DNA from: Deinococcales bacterium
GTDB taxonomy: Bacteria > Deinococcota > Deinococci > Deinococcales > JAAFIG01
DNA: 54,964 nucleotides
NCBI GenBank assembly: GCA_025352125.1
Contig: JANXTZ010000012.1
Coordinates: forward strand, 1-54,964
Reading direction: 5' to 3'
Every line of letters begins with the position of its first letter. The stretch's first letter is position 1. A program made the translations under genes and the position numbers. Below, piece by piece: positions 33,287-40,779 of this stretch. The notes below the pieces were generated by a model that did not search any database, was not told the origin of the DNA, and saw only the letters and a list, made by a program, of their open reading frames with translations.

Positions 33287-34189
33287 ATGAATCGCCAAGC
33301 CACTTTGTTTACAATTCTCGAACCAATCAACCTCGAGAAACGTGTTCAAGGTGGCGAAGCAACCACAGATGTCATTCTATCTGCTGCGGTGGGTGGAAAT
33401 GCCGAAATGTTCGCGGAAGTTGCCGAATTGCACCTCCCAATTGGCGGTCATGTTGCAGATGTGACTTACGGTAAAGGTGTGTTTTGGCAAAACATTCCCA
33501 AAGGACATTACAGCCTTCAATTCTCAGACATTGATGCCAAAGTCGCTCGAGATTTCAATCATGACGTAGCCGTCAGAAACAACATTGATTGTCGTCAACT
33601 GCCATTCGAGAACAGTTGGCTCGATGGTTTGGTACTTGATCCACCATACATGGAAGGCTTGTTCCGTCGGGATACCGAACACCTTGCAGGTTCTGGGACA
33701 CACTCAGCATTCCGAGACAGTTACTCAAGTGGACAAGCCACCCCTGCGCTCGAGGGCGAACCCAAATGGCACGATGCTGTCACGGATTTATACATCAAAG
33801 CAGGGCGAGAAGCATACCGTGTACTTAAACCTGGTGGTGTTCTGATTACAAAATGCCAAGACGAGGTCAGTGCCAACCAGCAACGTCTGACCCATGTCGA
33901 AATTATTTCCGCTTACGAATCACTCGGGTTTTACACCAAAGATTTGTTCGTGTTGGTGCGACCAAATCGCCCAGGAATCAGCCGCTTAAAAACTCAAATT
34001 CACGCTCGAAAAAACCATTCGCATTTTCTGGTGTTCCAAAAAATCAAACATAAAATCTCAAATATCATTCACCTTGAGCCATCACCCTTGGCGATCATGG
34101 AATCAAGCAGTACGAACAAATCGCTTTTAAAAATACCACTGGCAGGTTTTGTAACTTTGACCAACGAAGCAATCAAACCCGCTTGTTGA
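33287..34189 (+). CDS. DNA methyltransferase (DPPY class, N6A or N4C)
   Basis: A 300-residue amino-methyltransferase. Motif I for S-adenosylmethionine is [16 protein letters not shown] (about 65-80); the catalytic motif IV is [10 protein letters not shown] (about 120), with DPPY pointing to N6-adenine or N4-cytosine methylation; a [12 protein letters not shown] segment forms the next strand. A normal protein would end near HSHFLVFQK (about residue 250). Here the frame runs on for about 50 residues into the convergent endonuclease gene, overlapping it by 121 bases. It protects host DNA from the endonuclease at 34069-34680. The specificity cannot be read from sequence. Confidence 0.87.
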   Translation: MNRQATLFTILEPINLEKRVQGGEATTDVILSAAVGGNAEMFAEVAELHLPIGGHVADVTYGKGVFWQNIPKGHYSLQFSDIDAKVARDFNHDVAVRNNIDCRQLPFENSWLDGLVLDPPYMEGLFRRDTEHLAGSGTHSAFRDSYSSGQATPALEGEPKWHDAVTDLYIKAGREAYRVLKPGGVLITKCQDEVSANQQRLTHVEIISAYESLGFYTKDLFVLVRPNRPGISRLKTQIHARKNHSHFLVFQKIKHKISNIIHLEPSPLAIMESSSTNKSLLKIPLAGFVTLTNEAIKPAC

Positions 34190-34680
34190 GCGGGCGTGTA
34201 CTTTGCAAAACTTGAACGTGGAAGATCACGGTTTAGGGCAAATAACCAAAACCATTGGTTTTCAAAAGCAAAACGATTTACTGCCAGAACATCAAACTCT
34301 CCAAGCAACAACAGCGTCGTTTCTAAGCTTGAGCCATCAGCAAATTTCACTTTGCGCCGATCACTTCCATCAACTTGCGTTTTGCCTCGCCAAGACCCGT
34401 CAGGCAAATGTCGAACCGAATTCGATTGCAGCGATTTACTTTCGAGCAAAAATTCCTGACCTTTGTAAACGATTCTAAAATCACCTTTGCGCTTGCGATC
34501 ATGGTCGTCGTGTTTGACCACAAAACTCACGTCATTATTTGCCTCCAGCAACTTGCGAAGTTTGATCTCTGCAACATAACCAAAGACCATGCCTCGTAAA
34601 CTGCCATTCTCGAGAATGGCTCTACTTAGGTCTTCAACGCTAATGCCCCATTGCTCGAGAATGTTGGGTTTTGAACTCAT
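34069..34680 (-). CDS. putative type II restriction endonuclease
   Basis: A 203-residue protein convergent with the methyltransferase. The region [20 protein letters not shown] followed by SKS shows a D...E-x-K order (GDF, then LESK) typical of PD-(D/E)XK nucleases, with strands before and after. N-terminal residues ([17 protein letters not shown]) look like a small recognition helix bundle. ATG 34680 is preferred; TATGCT at 34688-34693 (minus) would place the transcript start at that codon, and an upstream ATG falls within the -10 box. A controller gene and methyltransferase lie next to it, so a complete restriction-modification locus is the best reading. I do not recognise a close named enzyme. 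Confidence 0.68.
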   Translation of the reverse strand: MSSKPNILEQWGISVEDLSRAILENGSLRGMVFGYVAEIKLRKLLEANNDVSFVVKHDDHDRKRKGDFRIVYKGQEFLLESKSLQSNSVRHLPDGSWRGKTQVDGSDRRKVKFADGSSLETTLLLLGEFDVLAVNRFAFENQWFWLFALNRDLPRSSFAKYTPAQQAGLIASLVKVTKPASGIFKSDLFVLLDSMIAKGDGSR

Positions 34681-34706
34681 GCTTGATAGCATACTCGCCC
34701 CTCACT

Positions 34707-34772
34707 TTCGAGGCACGTCCATTTGATGTGATAACGGTGGTTGGGCTGATGCCAGACGGGTTCAAATTGTAA
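34707..34772 (+). pseudogene. 3'-end fragment of an M16 peptidase gene (duplication scar)
   Basis: The frame TTC GAG ... TTC AAA TTG TAA encodes FEARPFDVITVVGLMPDGFK plus a final Leu. This aligns without gaps to the C-terminus of the M16 gene ending at 32383 (TRPFDQMTVVGLMPDGFAL), 13 to 14 of 17 residues identical around TVVGLMPDGF. The frame has no start and is not connected to any gene upstream. Together with the intact copy it brackets the hydroxylase and restriction-modification genes. Confidence 0.75.
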
Positions 34773-35220
34773 TTTCACGCAACATGTAAACCGGTTGCGG
34801 ATGTTCAGCCTCAAAGCCGCTCGAGCGATAAAACTCCACGGCTTCTGGATTGTCGGCAAGCACCCAGACCACAGCAACATTGTTTTCGCGCATCCAGGTT
34901 TCCATCTGATTTAAAAGCGCTCGACCAATGCCTTGCCTGCGCCAATCTTGATGCACTCCAATTTCGTACAGCACAAGCTCTTGCCCTACCCTCGAGCGTA
35001 ACAAAATGATGTTGCATTGTAAAAATCCAACAATCGCATTCTCGTCAAGCGCCACCCACAACAGCACGTCAGGATGCTCGAGAAAACGCTTTGTGGTTTC
35101 GGGCTTTAGCGGCTGTTGTGGCGTGCCGCGTTCATCAAGGTCAAACTCGGCATCGTGGAGTGCCAGAAACTCGAGAATTGTTTCGTCACCAGCACCAAGT
35201 CGTTTGATTGAAATTGTCAT
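34762..35220 (-). CDS. GNAT family N-acetyltransferase (AAC(3)-I-like)
   Basis: A 152-residue GNAT acetyltransferase. The acetyl-CoA loop is VHQDWRRQGIGRALLNQMET (about 91-110, R-x-x-G-x-G/A), preceded by VLYEIGV and followed by the ADNPEAVEFYRSSGF signature. The arrangement resembles the AAC(3)-I aminoglycoside acetyltransferase group, but the substrate cannot be inferred. ATG 35220 has GAGGTGA just upstream. Its 3' end overlaps the M16 duplication scar on the other strand. Confidence 0.85.
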   Translation of the reverse strand: MTISIKRLGAGDETILEFLALHDAEFDLDERGTPQQPLKPETTKRFLEHPDVLLWVALDENAIVGFLQCNIILLRSRVGQELVLYEIGVHQDWRRQGIGRALLNQMETWMRENNVAVVWVLADNPEAVEFYRSSGFEAEHPQPVYMLREITI

Positions 35221-35304
35221 GTTGTCACCTCTGAATTGCATTGTCGCTCGAGATTCCATGAAAAGTTATGGTTTTTAGAAAATTTTGAGGTGTAAACTCG
35301 AGGT

Positions 35305-35805
35305 ATGAGTGTACCAATGCAGGAATTGATTCGGGAATCAGAATCATTGAACATTCGGCTCGAAATGATGGGTGGTCTTGGCGTTTGGGAGGCAAGCCCC
35401 GCGTTTTTCCATCAATGGGAAGTAGACCGAATTCGTTCGAGTATTCGCCCTGTAATAACTGCTTGCGGTTGTGTTCATGTGGCTGACGTGCTGTTCACGT
35501 TTTCCGATGGCTCTTTCAAACGACCTGATATTGCCATTCTGTGCGAACTTCCAAGCCCACTCGAGACGGACGAAGCGCTTTCTATCGTTCCTGGAGCGGT
35601 GGTTGAGATCATTTCAAAAAATTACGAGTACAAAGATTTGGTTTTAAGCCCACCGTTTTACCTTTCAAATGGGGTTAAGGACATTTTGATTTTTGATCCG
35701 CGCAGCAAAATTATTTTGCACCACCGACAAGAATGGACTGAACCCAAAGAATTCTCGAGTCCAGCCCATTTCGAGCTTGAATGCGGTTGCGAGGTCACGA
35801 TTTAA
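35305..35805 (+). CDS. Uma2 family (DUF820)-like protein
   Basis: A 166-residue relative of the Uma2 family: GSFKRPDIAILCELPSPLET (PD motif near 73) followed by VPGAVVEIISKNYEYKDLVL (E-x-x-S-K). The N-terminus is shorter and different from the Uma2 protein at 24938, with MSVPMQELIRESESLNIRLE. ATG 35305 lies right after a CTCGAG. A PD-(D/E)XK fold of unknown role. The gene ends 140 bases before the IS5 element. Confidence 0.75.
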   Translation: MSVPMQELIRESESLNIRLEMMGGLGVWEASPAFFHQWEVDRIRSSIRPVITACGCVHVADVLFTFSDGSFKRPDIAILCELPSPLETDEALSIVPGAVVEIISKNYEYKDLVLSPPFYLSNGVKDILIFDPRSKIILHHRQEWTEPKEFSSPAHFELECGCEVTI

Positions 35806-35959
35806 GGTCTCGAGATTGTTGTTTGTCAAGATCTGGTTTTGTTGGATTTACGGAAGTAACATATTGCTATGTCCGATTCGAGTTATCTCTTACTATCAGT
35901 GAATGTTAATCCAGCCGACCCTCATTTTGATAACGCAGGCGTTTAGGCTGTGTTGACAT

Positions 35960-36748
35960 TTAGCGCAACAAAAGCATGATTGAAGCGAATTGCACAAACG
36001 CCAAGAAATTCCTCGCCGTCTGATCGAACCTCGAAAACACCCGCCTAAACTGCTTTAATTTATTGAAAAAACATTCCACCAAATGCCGTTCCTTATAAAA
36101 TTCCTTGTCGTACACACGCTGATCAATTCGATTCGCCTTTGGTGGAATCACCGCATCTGCTAGCATCGCCTCAATCAATGCCAGTACAGCATCCGAATCG
36201 TAGCCTTTATCTCCCATCACGCGTTCGGTTTCCCAACTATCGAGCAACGCCTCAGCCTGTGTTACATCATGACGATTGCCACCTGTTAGAATCAAGCGTA
36301 AAGGATTACCCAGAGCGTCTACGACAGCATGAATCTTGGTTGTGAAGCGACCATGCCCGCTAGGTGCGTTTTATGGTCAAGAAACCACCTTTGCTTCGTC
36401 CAAGAGCTTGCTTTTCCTGATCCCCCCTTTTACGCCAGCGCTTGAGTGCGCTCGCACGACGGTAGCATCGATCATGACACTTTCCATATCAGCATCTCCT
36501 GTGAAATGCTCGAACATGGCAGTCCAGATTCCGCGTTCAGCCCAGCGATTGAATCGTTTGTAAATGCTGTTCCAGTCGCCATATTCTTTGGGAAGGAGTC
36601 GCCATTGAGCACCACTGCGGGTCATCCAGAGGATGGCGTTGATGAAGCGTTTACAAAGTCGGGTTTGACCGATGTAAAGGTCGGCTCGAATTCGGAGGTA
36701 GGCAAGAATTTTCTTCCATTGTTGTCTGTTGAGTTTGATGTTAGTCAC
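35960..36748 (-). pseudogene. IS5-family transposase, interrupted
   Basis: The first frame (36377-36748) encodes the helix-turn-helix half typical of IS5/IS427 transposases (AILWMTRSGAQWRLLPKEYG, then YKRFNRWAERGIW) and the first catalytic Asp in MIDATVVRAH. The second frame (35960-36295) gives the rest: LTGGNRHDVTQ, VMGDKGYDSDAVLA and the final Glu in LVECFFNKLKQF. In this subgroup the halves are joined by -1 frameshifting near an AAGCTCTT stretch, yielding ...LGRSKGGF-TTKIHAVVDA. Here a 34-bp element with a GAA flank on both sides is inserted exactly between GGF and TTK; it adds a stop and 37 bases in all, so no full transposase can be made. Confidence 0.85.
36347..36380 (+). repeat. 34-bp palindrome-ended dispersed element, copy 3 (inside transposase)
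   Basis: Starts GCGACCATGCCCGC, ends TTTTATGGTCAA, and is bordered by GAA at 36344-36346 and 36381-36383. Removing the element and one GAA restores the IS5 transposase frame, so insertion with a 3-bp target duplication is the simplest reading. Other copies: 9909-9943 and 13538-13571. Confidence 0.8.
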
Positions 36749-36792
36749 AACCTATTTTGACTATATCTTGACCAGAAAATCAACACAGCCTA

Positions 36793-36903
36793 GAGTACAC
36801 TGCGTGTCACGAATTTGAACAGGCTCTGGTCCGCATTAGCAACCGCCTGTCAGTAGATCGCGAGGCATCAGCTGAGGTCTTGGTTCGAACCATGACCAGA
36901 TAG
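36793..36903 (+). other. short reading frame next to the IS, possible truncated gene end
   Basis: Directly right of the IS an open frame encodes YTACHEFEQALVRISNRLSV and a further 15 residues before TAG at 36901. It has no start codon and cannot be continued across the IS (TGA TAA appear on the other side). It may be the tail of a gene cut by the IS or by a deletion. The remaining 36904-37036 holds no gene. Confidence 0.25.
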
Positions 36904-37036
36904 AACACAAAGTGCAAAGTTAATTTTGTGCTACTCAGTTGAGCGTTTCAGGCTAACGCCGCGCCGCGAGCTTCGGGCAAACTTGAGGTGTTCCCAAAAA
37001 CGTTGTCGCCAAAAACCAGTTCTCGAGGAGTCAACC

Positions 37037-37807
37037 ATGATTCAGACCGCGCCCGCCGCATTTTCCGTTTCCGCTGACCTCAAAGCAGCCTATCAGCGCG
37101 ATGGCTTCGTACACGTACCAAATATCATCAACCGCGAAGAAGCGATTGGGTTTCGTGCTGCGGCCGTCGTCGCCACAGAGCGACTCGGCGCAATTTCCGA
37201 CAATGCGATGTTCAGGCAATCGGTCAACGTTTGGCGCGAAGACGCCGCAATGGCAAGACTAACCCAGCACCACAATATCGCAGCGGCAGCCGAGCAACTT
37301 GCGGGCGTCGCGTTGCGACTATGGCACGATCAAATCCTTATCAAACCCGCTCAAAACAGCAAACCCACCGAGTTTCACCAGGATCAGCCGTACTGGCCGC
37401 ACACCCAGTCCACCCACCCGATCAGCGCTTGGATCGCGCTGGTCGACGTACCCGTGGAGCGCGGCTGCATGACCTTCATTCCCAGTGCGCAAGGCAGAAC
37501 CGAGTTGCCCCCGACCAGCCTGTCCGCTCAGCAAGGATTTTTCGATGTTGCCCCCGACCTGATCTGGTCACCGCGCGTGACCGTGCCACTGCGGGCTGGC
37601 GACTGCACCTTTCATCACGGTCGCTGCCCGCACATGGCGACCCCGAATTTCACGGACCAAGCCCGCGTCGCACACGTCGTCATTTTCGTGGATGAGGCAA
37701 CGATTTACACGGGTGCGAGGCATGTCGTAACCGATCCACTCGGACTCGAGGCGGGCGCATCGCTGGATGGCGAGCTGTTCCCACGTGCGAGAACCTTCAT
37801 TGGCTGA
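37037..37807 (+). CDS. phytanoyl-CoA dioxygenase (PhyH) family protein
   Basis: A 256-residue iron/2-oxoglutarate dioxygenase. The iron-binding triad is visible: H-x-D in EFHQDQPYWPH (about 114-124) and the distal His in TFHHGRCPHMATPN (about 193-206); the Arg that holds 2-oxoglutarate follows in DQARVAHVVIFVDE. The N-terminal AYQRDGFVHVPNIINREEAI is the family's usual opening. ATG 37037 has GAGGAG five bases upstream. An AraC-type regulator follows 73 bases after it; PhyH/AraC pairs are common beside glycan-degradation genes in several phyla, where the oxidised substrate is unknown. A second PhyH lies at the far end of the locus (54112). Confidence 0.9.
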   Translation: MIQTAPAAFSVSADLKAAYQRDGFVHVPNIINREEAIGFRAAAVVATERLGAISDNAMFRQSVNVWREDAAMARLTQHHNIAAAAEQLAGVALRLWHDQILIKPAQNSKPTEFHQDQPYWPHTQSTHPISAWIALVDVPVERGCMTFIPSAQGRTELPPTSLSAQQGFFDVAPDLIWSPRVTVPLRAGDCTFHHGRCPHMATPNFTDQARVAHVVIFVDEATIYTGARHVVTDPLGLEAGASLDGELFPRARTFIG

Positions 37808-37880
37808 ACCTGAGGTATGGGAACGACTCGAGGTGCAGGCAAGCAACAACGTTGTTCACGGTTGGGCTAAGATCAGCAGA

Positions 37881-38768
37881 GTGATCCTCTTGAGCAACTT
37901 GGAACCCACACAGCCACCCACCATCGAGCGCATTTCGCGCTTGACGGTCTTTGGTGGGCAAGACAGCACTGACTCGAGGCGCTTTCGGCTCAATGGTCAC
38001 CACTGCCACCACGATCACGAGTTTTACGAGGCGGCTGTGGTGCTGGGCGGCTCAGGTGTTCACGCATCACCGCTCGGTGAGCAGTCGTTGCGGGCTGGCG
38101 ATGCCTTCTTGCTGCGTCCCGGCGCTTGGCACGCGTATTTCGCCTGCAAAAATTTGGAGGTCTTCAACTGTTACTTCACCTCGGAACTGCTGAGGTACGA
38201 ACTCTCGTGGACGCTGAACGACCCTGCGCTCGGCAACCTGCTATGGACGGGAACGCGGGCTGGGACGCACGGATTGGCCGGCGCGTTTCTCAAGCCTTTG
38301 ATGCTCAGAGAAGCAGAACTCCAGCTTCAGGCGCTCGCCAAGGCATCCGCGCTGTCCGAACGCATCGCTCGGTTGCTGTTGTTTTTGGGTCAACTCGCCA
38401 ACGGTGTTCCTGAAACCTCGAGAAATGCAGCTTTCAACTCTCATCCAGCCGTGCTGCGCGGTGTGCAGATGCTCGAGGCTCAACCGTTTCGTCAGTGGAG
38501 TTTGACGGAACTCGCGGATGCCTTGCATGTTGCGCCGTCGTACCTGTCACGGTTATTTCGACAACATCTGGGATTGCCGCCGATGGCATACTTGGCTCAC
38601 TGGCGAGCCGAGCGCGCCGCTGCACTGCTGATTGGTACAACCCGTCCGATCAGTGACATTGCCCAGGAGGTCGGTTGGTGCGACCCCAACTACTTCTCGA
38701 GGCGCTTCAAGAAACACTTCAGGGTTAGTGCCAGCGCGTACCGCGCAGCGCAGGTACAGAGAGACTGA
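37881..38768 (+). CDS. AraC-family transcriptional regulator
   Basis: A 295-residue regulator with an N-terminal cupin sugar-sensing domain (HHCHHDHEFYEAAVVLGGSG, then LRAGDAFLLRPGAWHAYF) and two C-terminal helix-turn-helix units (WSLTELADALHVAPSYLSRL and ISDIAQEVGWCDPNYFSRRF). GTG 37881 is preferred; the frame is open further upstream but there is no ribosome site or Met. It is on the same strand as the PhyH gene and probably controls it, or the convergent glycosidase operon ending at 38935. The sugar ligand is unknown. The 38769-38934 gap holds no feature. Confidence 0.87.
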   Translation: MILLSNLEPTQPPTIERISRLTVFGGQDSTDSRRFRLNGHHCHHDHEFYEAAVVLGGSGVHASPLGEQSLRAGDAFLLRPGAWHAYFACKNLEVFNCYFTSELLRYELSWTLNDPALGNLLWTGTRAGTHGLAGAFLKPLMLREAELQLQALAKASALSERIARLLLFLGQLANGVPETSRNAAFNSHPAVLRGVQMLEAQPFRQWSLTELADALHVAPSYLSRLFRQHLGLPPMAYLAHWRAERAAALLIGTTRPISDIAQEVGWCDPNYFSRRFKKHFRVSASAYRAAQVQRD

Positions 38769-38934
38769 TGGATGTGAAGATTTGCTCGAGGCGAATGCAA
38801 TTTGATCGCGCGAGTCTCGCCTCGGAACGTCGTTGGTCTGGTTCGCTCGAGCAGCGTTATTTCTCCTCGAATCACGCGCCAATCTCGAGGCTGGGTTACG
38901 GGCTGATGTCCTAAATCAGGTCACCACAATTTCT

Positions 38935-40779
38935 TCACGGCAACACTTCCAGCACGTCGGCAGGAACCACTCCCCGCGTGACGCGCAAGCTGAGCGCGTG
39001 CAGACCCGGCACGAGGGTTGCCTCAAACAGCACCGCGCTCGGCTTGGGGTCGGGGTGGTAAAAGTCCAGCGCTGCACAATGAATCCCGTTCATCCAGACC
39101 TCACCGTGTCCGAACTGAGGGCCGCGAGGGGCAAACAGGCGCACCGCCTGTCCCTCAACGTTCCACTTGAGGCGTGCGCCGAGCGTTTGGCTCACGAGTC
39201 CGAAACCGTGACAGAAATCTGCGGCTTCTACCTCACTCCATTCTCGTGCTGGAGCGGCTGCGCCCAGCATCCCCTCGAGCGCCAGCCAACGCTCCCAAGC
39301 AGGCAGGCACTCGCCCTCTACGCAAAAGTGCGTGATTTCGAGTAATGAACTTGCTTCAACGCTCAACATCACCCGCCCCGTGACAGCCGACAATGGATGC
39401 TGCCACACGAGAACGTCGCCGTTCCACAAGCTCACCTTGTGCTCGGTCTGCTTGAGGCGCAACGGGAGGGTCGGTGGCTGGGAGGTTTGACCGATTTGGT
39501 GACACGTTCCCTGAGCATCCCAGTGCGACACCTGACCGCTCGAGAGTAGCTCAAAGCTGTTACGCCGCATTGCCGGGTGAGGGCGGGCGTCCGCGCCATT
39601 TCGGTCAGGACCCAGCGGGCCAGTGCAACCCCAAGACAAACTCCACGCCCCTCGATCCTGCCCTTTTATTTCGAGATTGAAGGTGGTGTACGCCGAGAGC
39701 AGCAGCGCGTGGCTTTCCGCATTGGGCGCGGAAAGCACGAACGCTTCTCTATATGGTCTATTCCAGAGGCGATGGGCGAGGTGAACCGTTCCTAAATTAT
39801 CTTGTGAACGTGAAAAAGCTAGCACCCGCAGGTTGCCCTCGTTGGACACCTGACCGGCGAGGGTTTGCCCCCAGATACCTACCGCTTCCGAGGGGTGCAA
39901 AGTATCGTGCCACAGCGACCCCCCCTGCTCGAGCCGCCACGCATCTGGTCGGTGCGCTTCCTCGAGATCAGCCGCGAAATGCGCCTGATAGCTACGGTTG
40001 GCAGCCACCGAGCTTGCAAAAGCATGAACTCGGCCCTCAAAAACGAAGGCTGGGTAAAACTCGAGCAGCGGAGGATGGTGCGTTTCAGACTGGGGACTGA
40101 GCAGGAAAGTTGGTGGGCTGTAAGGACCTTCGGGCCCGAGCGCGGTCATGGCGCACAGCGCCCACGTGCCACCCAAATTCTGCGGCGTGCTCATCATGCA
40201 CAGCATCAGCCAGTCGTGCTCGCGGCGCAGCAATGTCGGTGCATAGCTGCGCTGGTAACGATCCAGCAACAAAGGTTGCTCGAGGTCGAGGTGCAATGGC
40301 TTCGGGGCACGCTCGAAAGGTCCCTCGGGCCGCATCCCTCGAGCATAGGCCAGCCCGCCGCGCCCGTTGTCCGGAGTGGCCCAGCCGTAGACCAAGTGAT
40401 AGATCCCGTTTTCAAAAACCAAGCTCGGATCAACGGTTAGTCCAGCGACGCCCGCTGCGGCATCAAAAGTATCGGAGTTCCCAGCAAGCACCGTGCCCAG
40501 ATCGCACCACTCGCCGGGTGCGTCCTCGCGCAGCAAGCGGGTAGCCCCCGGACTGCCCCAATACCCGCGCGGGTACTGCGACAGATAGGCGTGCCAAAGC
40601 CCGCTTGGAGGATCCAAAAAGAGAAAGCCATTGACGGGCCACTCGAGCGGCGAACGTCCCTCGAAGAGCGGTAGCTCGGATTCGCGCTCGAAGGCGTCCC
40701 AGGAGGGATCGCCGAGAACTGGATGGTGCAGCCAGCGATTCCTCGAATCACTCGAGGCTAGATTGCGAGACAGGTTCAT
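38935..40779 (-). CDS. glycoside hydrolase of GH43/GH32-like beta-propeller fold
   Basis: A 614-residue protein whose first 350 residues have the pattern of five-bladed propeller glycosidases: PVNGFLFLDPPSGLWHAYLS near 40, GLTVDPSLVFENGIYHLVYG (family-like acidic blade, near 135), YAPTLLRREHDWLMLCMMST and HHPPLLEFYPAFVFEGRVHA. The rest looks like C-terminal beta-sandwich domains. No signal peptide is seen, so it acts inside the cell on imported oligosaccharides. ATG 40779 overlaps the TGA of the upstream glycosidase (ATGA); the frame extends 32 codons upstream into that gene. Candidate activities include arabinofuranosidase or related exo-hydrolases. Family assignment is moderate and substrate is unknown. 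Confidence 0.65.
   Translation of the reverse strand: MNLSRNLASSDSRNRWLHHPVLGDPSWDAFERESELPLFEGRSPLEWPVNGFLFLDPPSGLWHAYLSQYPRGYWGSPGATRLLREDAPGEWCDLGTVLAGNSDTFDAAAGVAGLTVDPSLVFENGIYHLVYGWATPDNGRGGLAYARGMRPEGPFERAPKPLHLDLEQPLLLDRYQRSYAPTLLRREHDWLMLCMMSTPQNLGGTWALCAMTALGPEGPYSPPTFLLSPQSETHHPPLLEFYPAFVFEGRVHAFASSVAANRSYQAHFAADLEEAHRPDAWRLEQGGSLWHDTLHPSEAVGIWGQTLAGQVSNEGNLRVLAFSRSQDNLGTVHLAHRLWNRPYREAFVLSAPNAESHALLLSAYTTFNLEIKGQDRGAWSLSWGCTGPLGPDRNGADARPHPAMRRNSFELLSSGQVSHWDAQGTCHQIGQTSQPPTLPLRLKQTEHKVSLWNGDVLVWQHPLSAVTGRVMLSVEASSLLEITHFCVEGECLPAWERWLALEGMLGAAAPAREWSEVEAADFCHGFGLVSQTLGARLKWNVEGQAVRLFAPRGPQFGHGEVWMNGIHCAALDFYHPDPKPSAVLFEATLVPGLHALSLRVTRGVVPADVLEVLP

Larger units (their letters stand above)
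35946..36790 (-). mobile_element. IS5-family (IS427-like) insertion sequence
   Basis: Terminal inverted repeats GGCTGTGTTGA (35946-35956) and TCAACACAGCC (36780-36790) are flanked by TA on both sides (35944-35945 and 36791-36792), a likely target duplication. The 845-bp element holds a two-frame transposase on the minus strand, interrupted by a 34-bp insertion. It contains no CTCGAG, unlike the rest of the window, which suggests recent arrival. Confidence 0.85.

Noticed and set aside
33287..34680. The local restriction-modification system as the cause of CTCGAG abundance
   Set aside because: Restriction usually leads to avoidance of its site, the locus itself is poor in CTCGAG and seems recently acquired, and nothing in the sequences indicates that specificity.
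35960..36295. Second half of the IS5 transposase as an independent gene
   Set aside because: It is the C-terminal catalytic part of a two-frame transposase cut off by the 34-bp element and has no start signal.
36347..36380. Sequencing adaptor or assembly artefact as explanation of the 34-bp repeat
   Set aside because: It does not match adaptor sequences I know, varies slightly between copies (one extra base, one substitution) and is placed in three different contexts, as expected for natural repeats.
38833..39345. 170-codon plus-strand frame opposite the GH43-like gene
   Set aside because: It lies almost entirely antisense to a gene with clear propeller-glycosidase features and has no family resemblance.
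40110..40544. Long plus-strand frames within 39-54 kb
   Set aside because: High G+C makes long antisense frames common; they lack ribosome sites and known domains while the opposite strand encodes recognisable enzymes.
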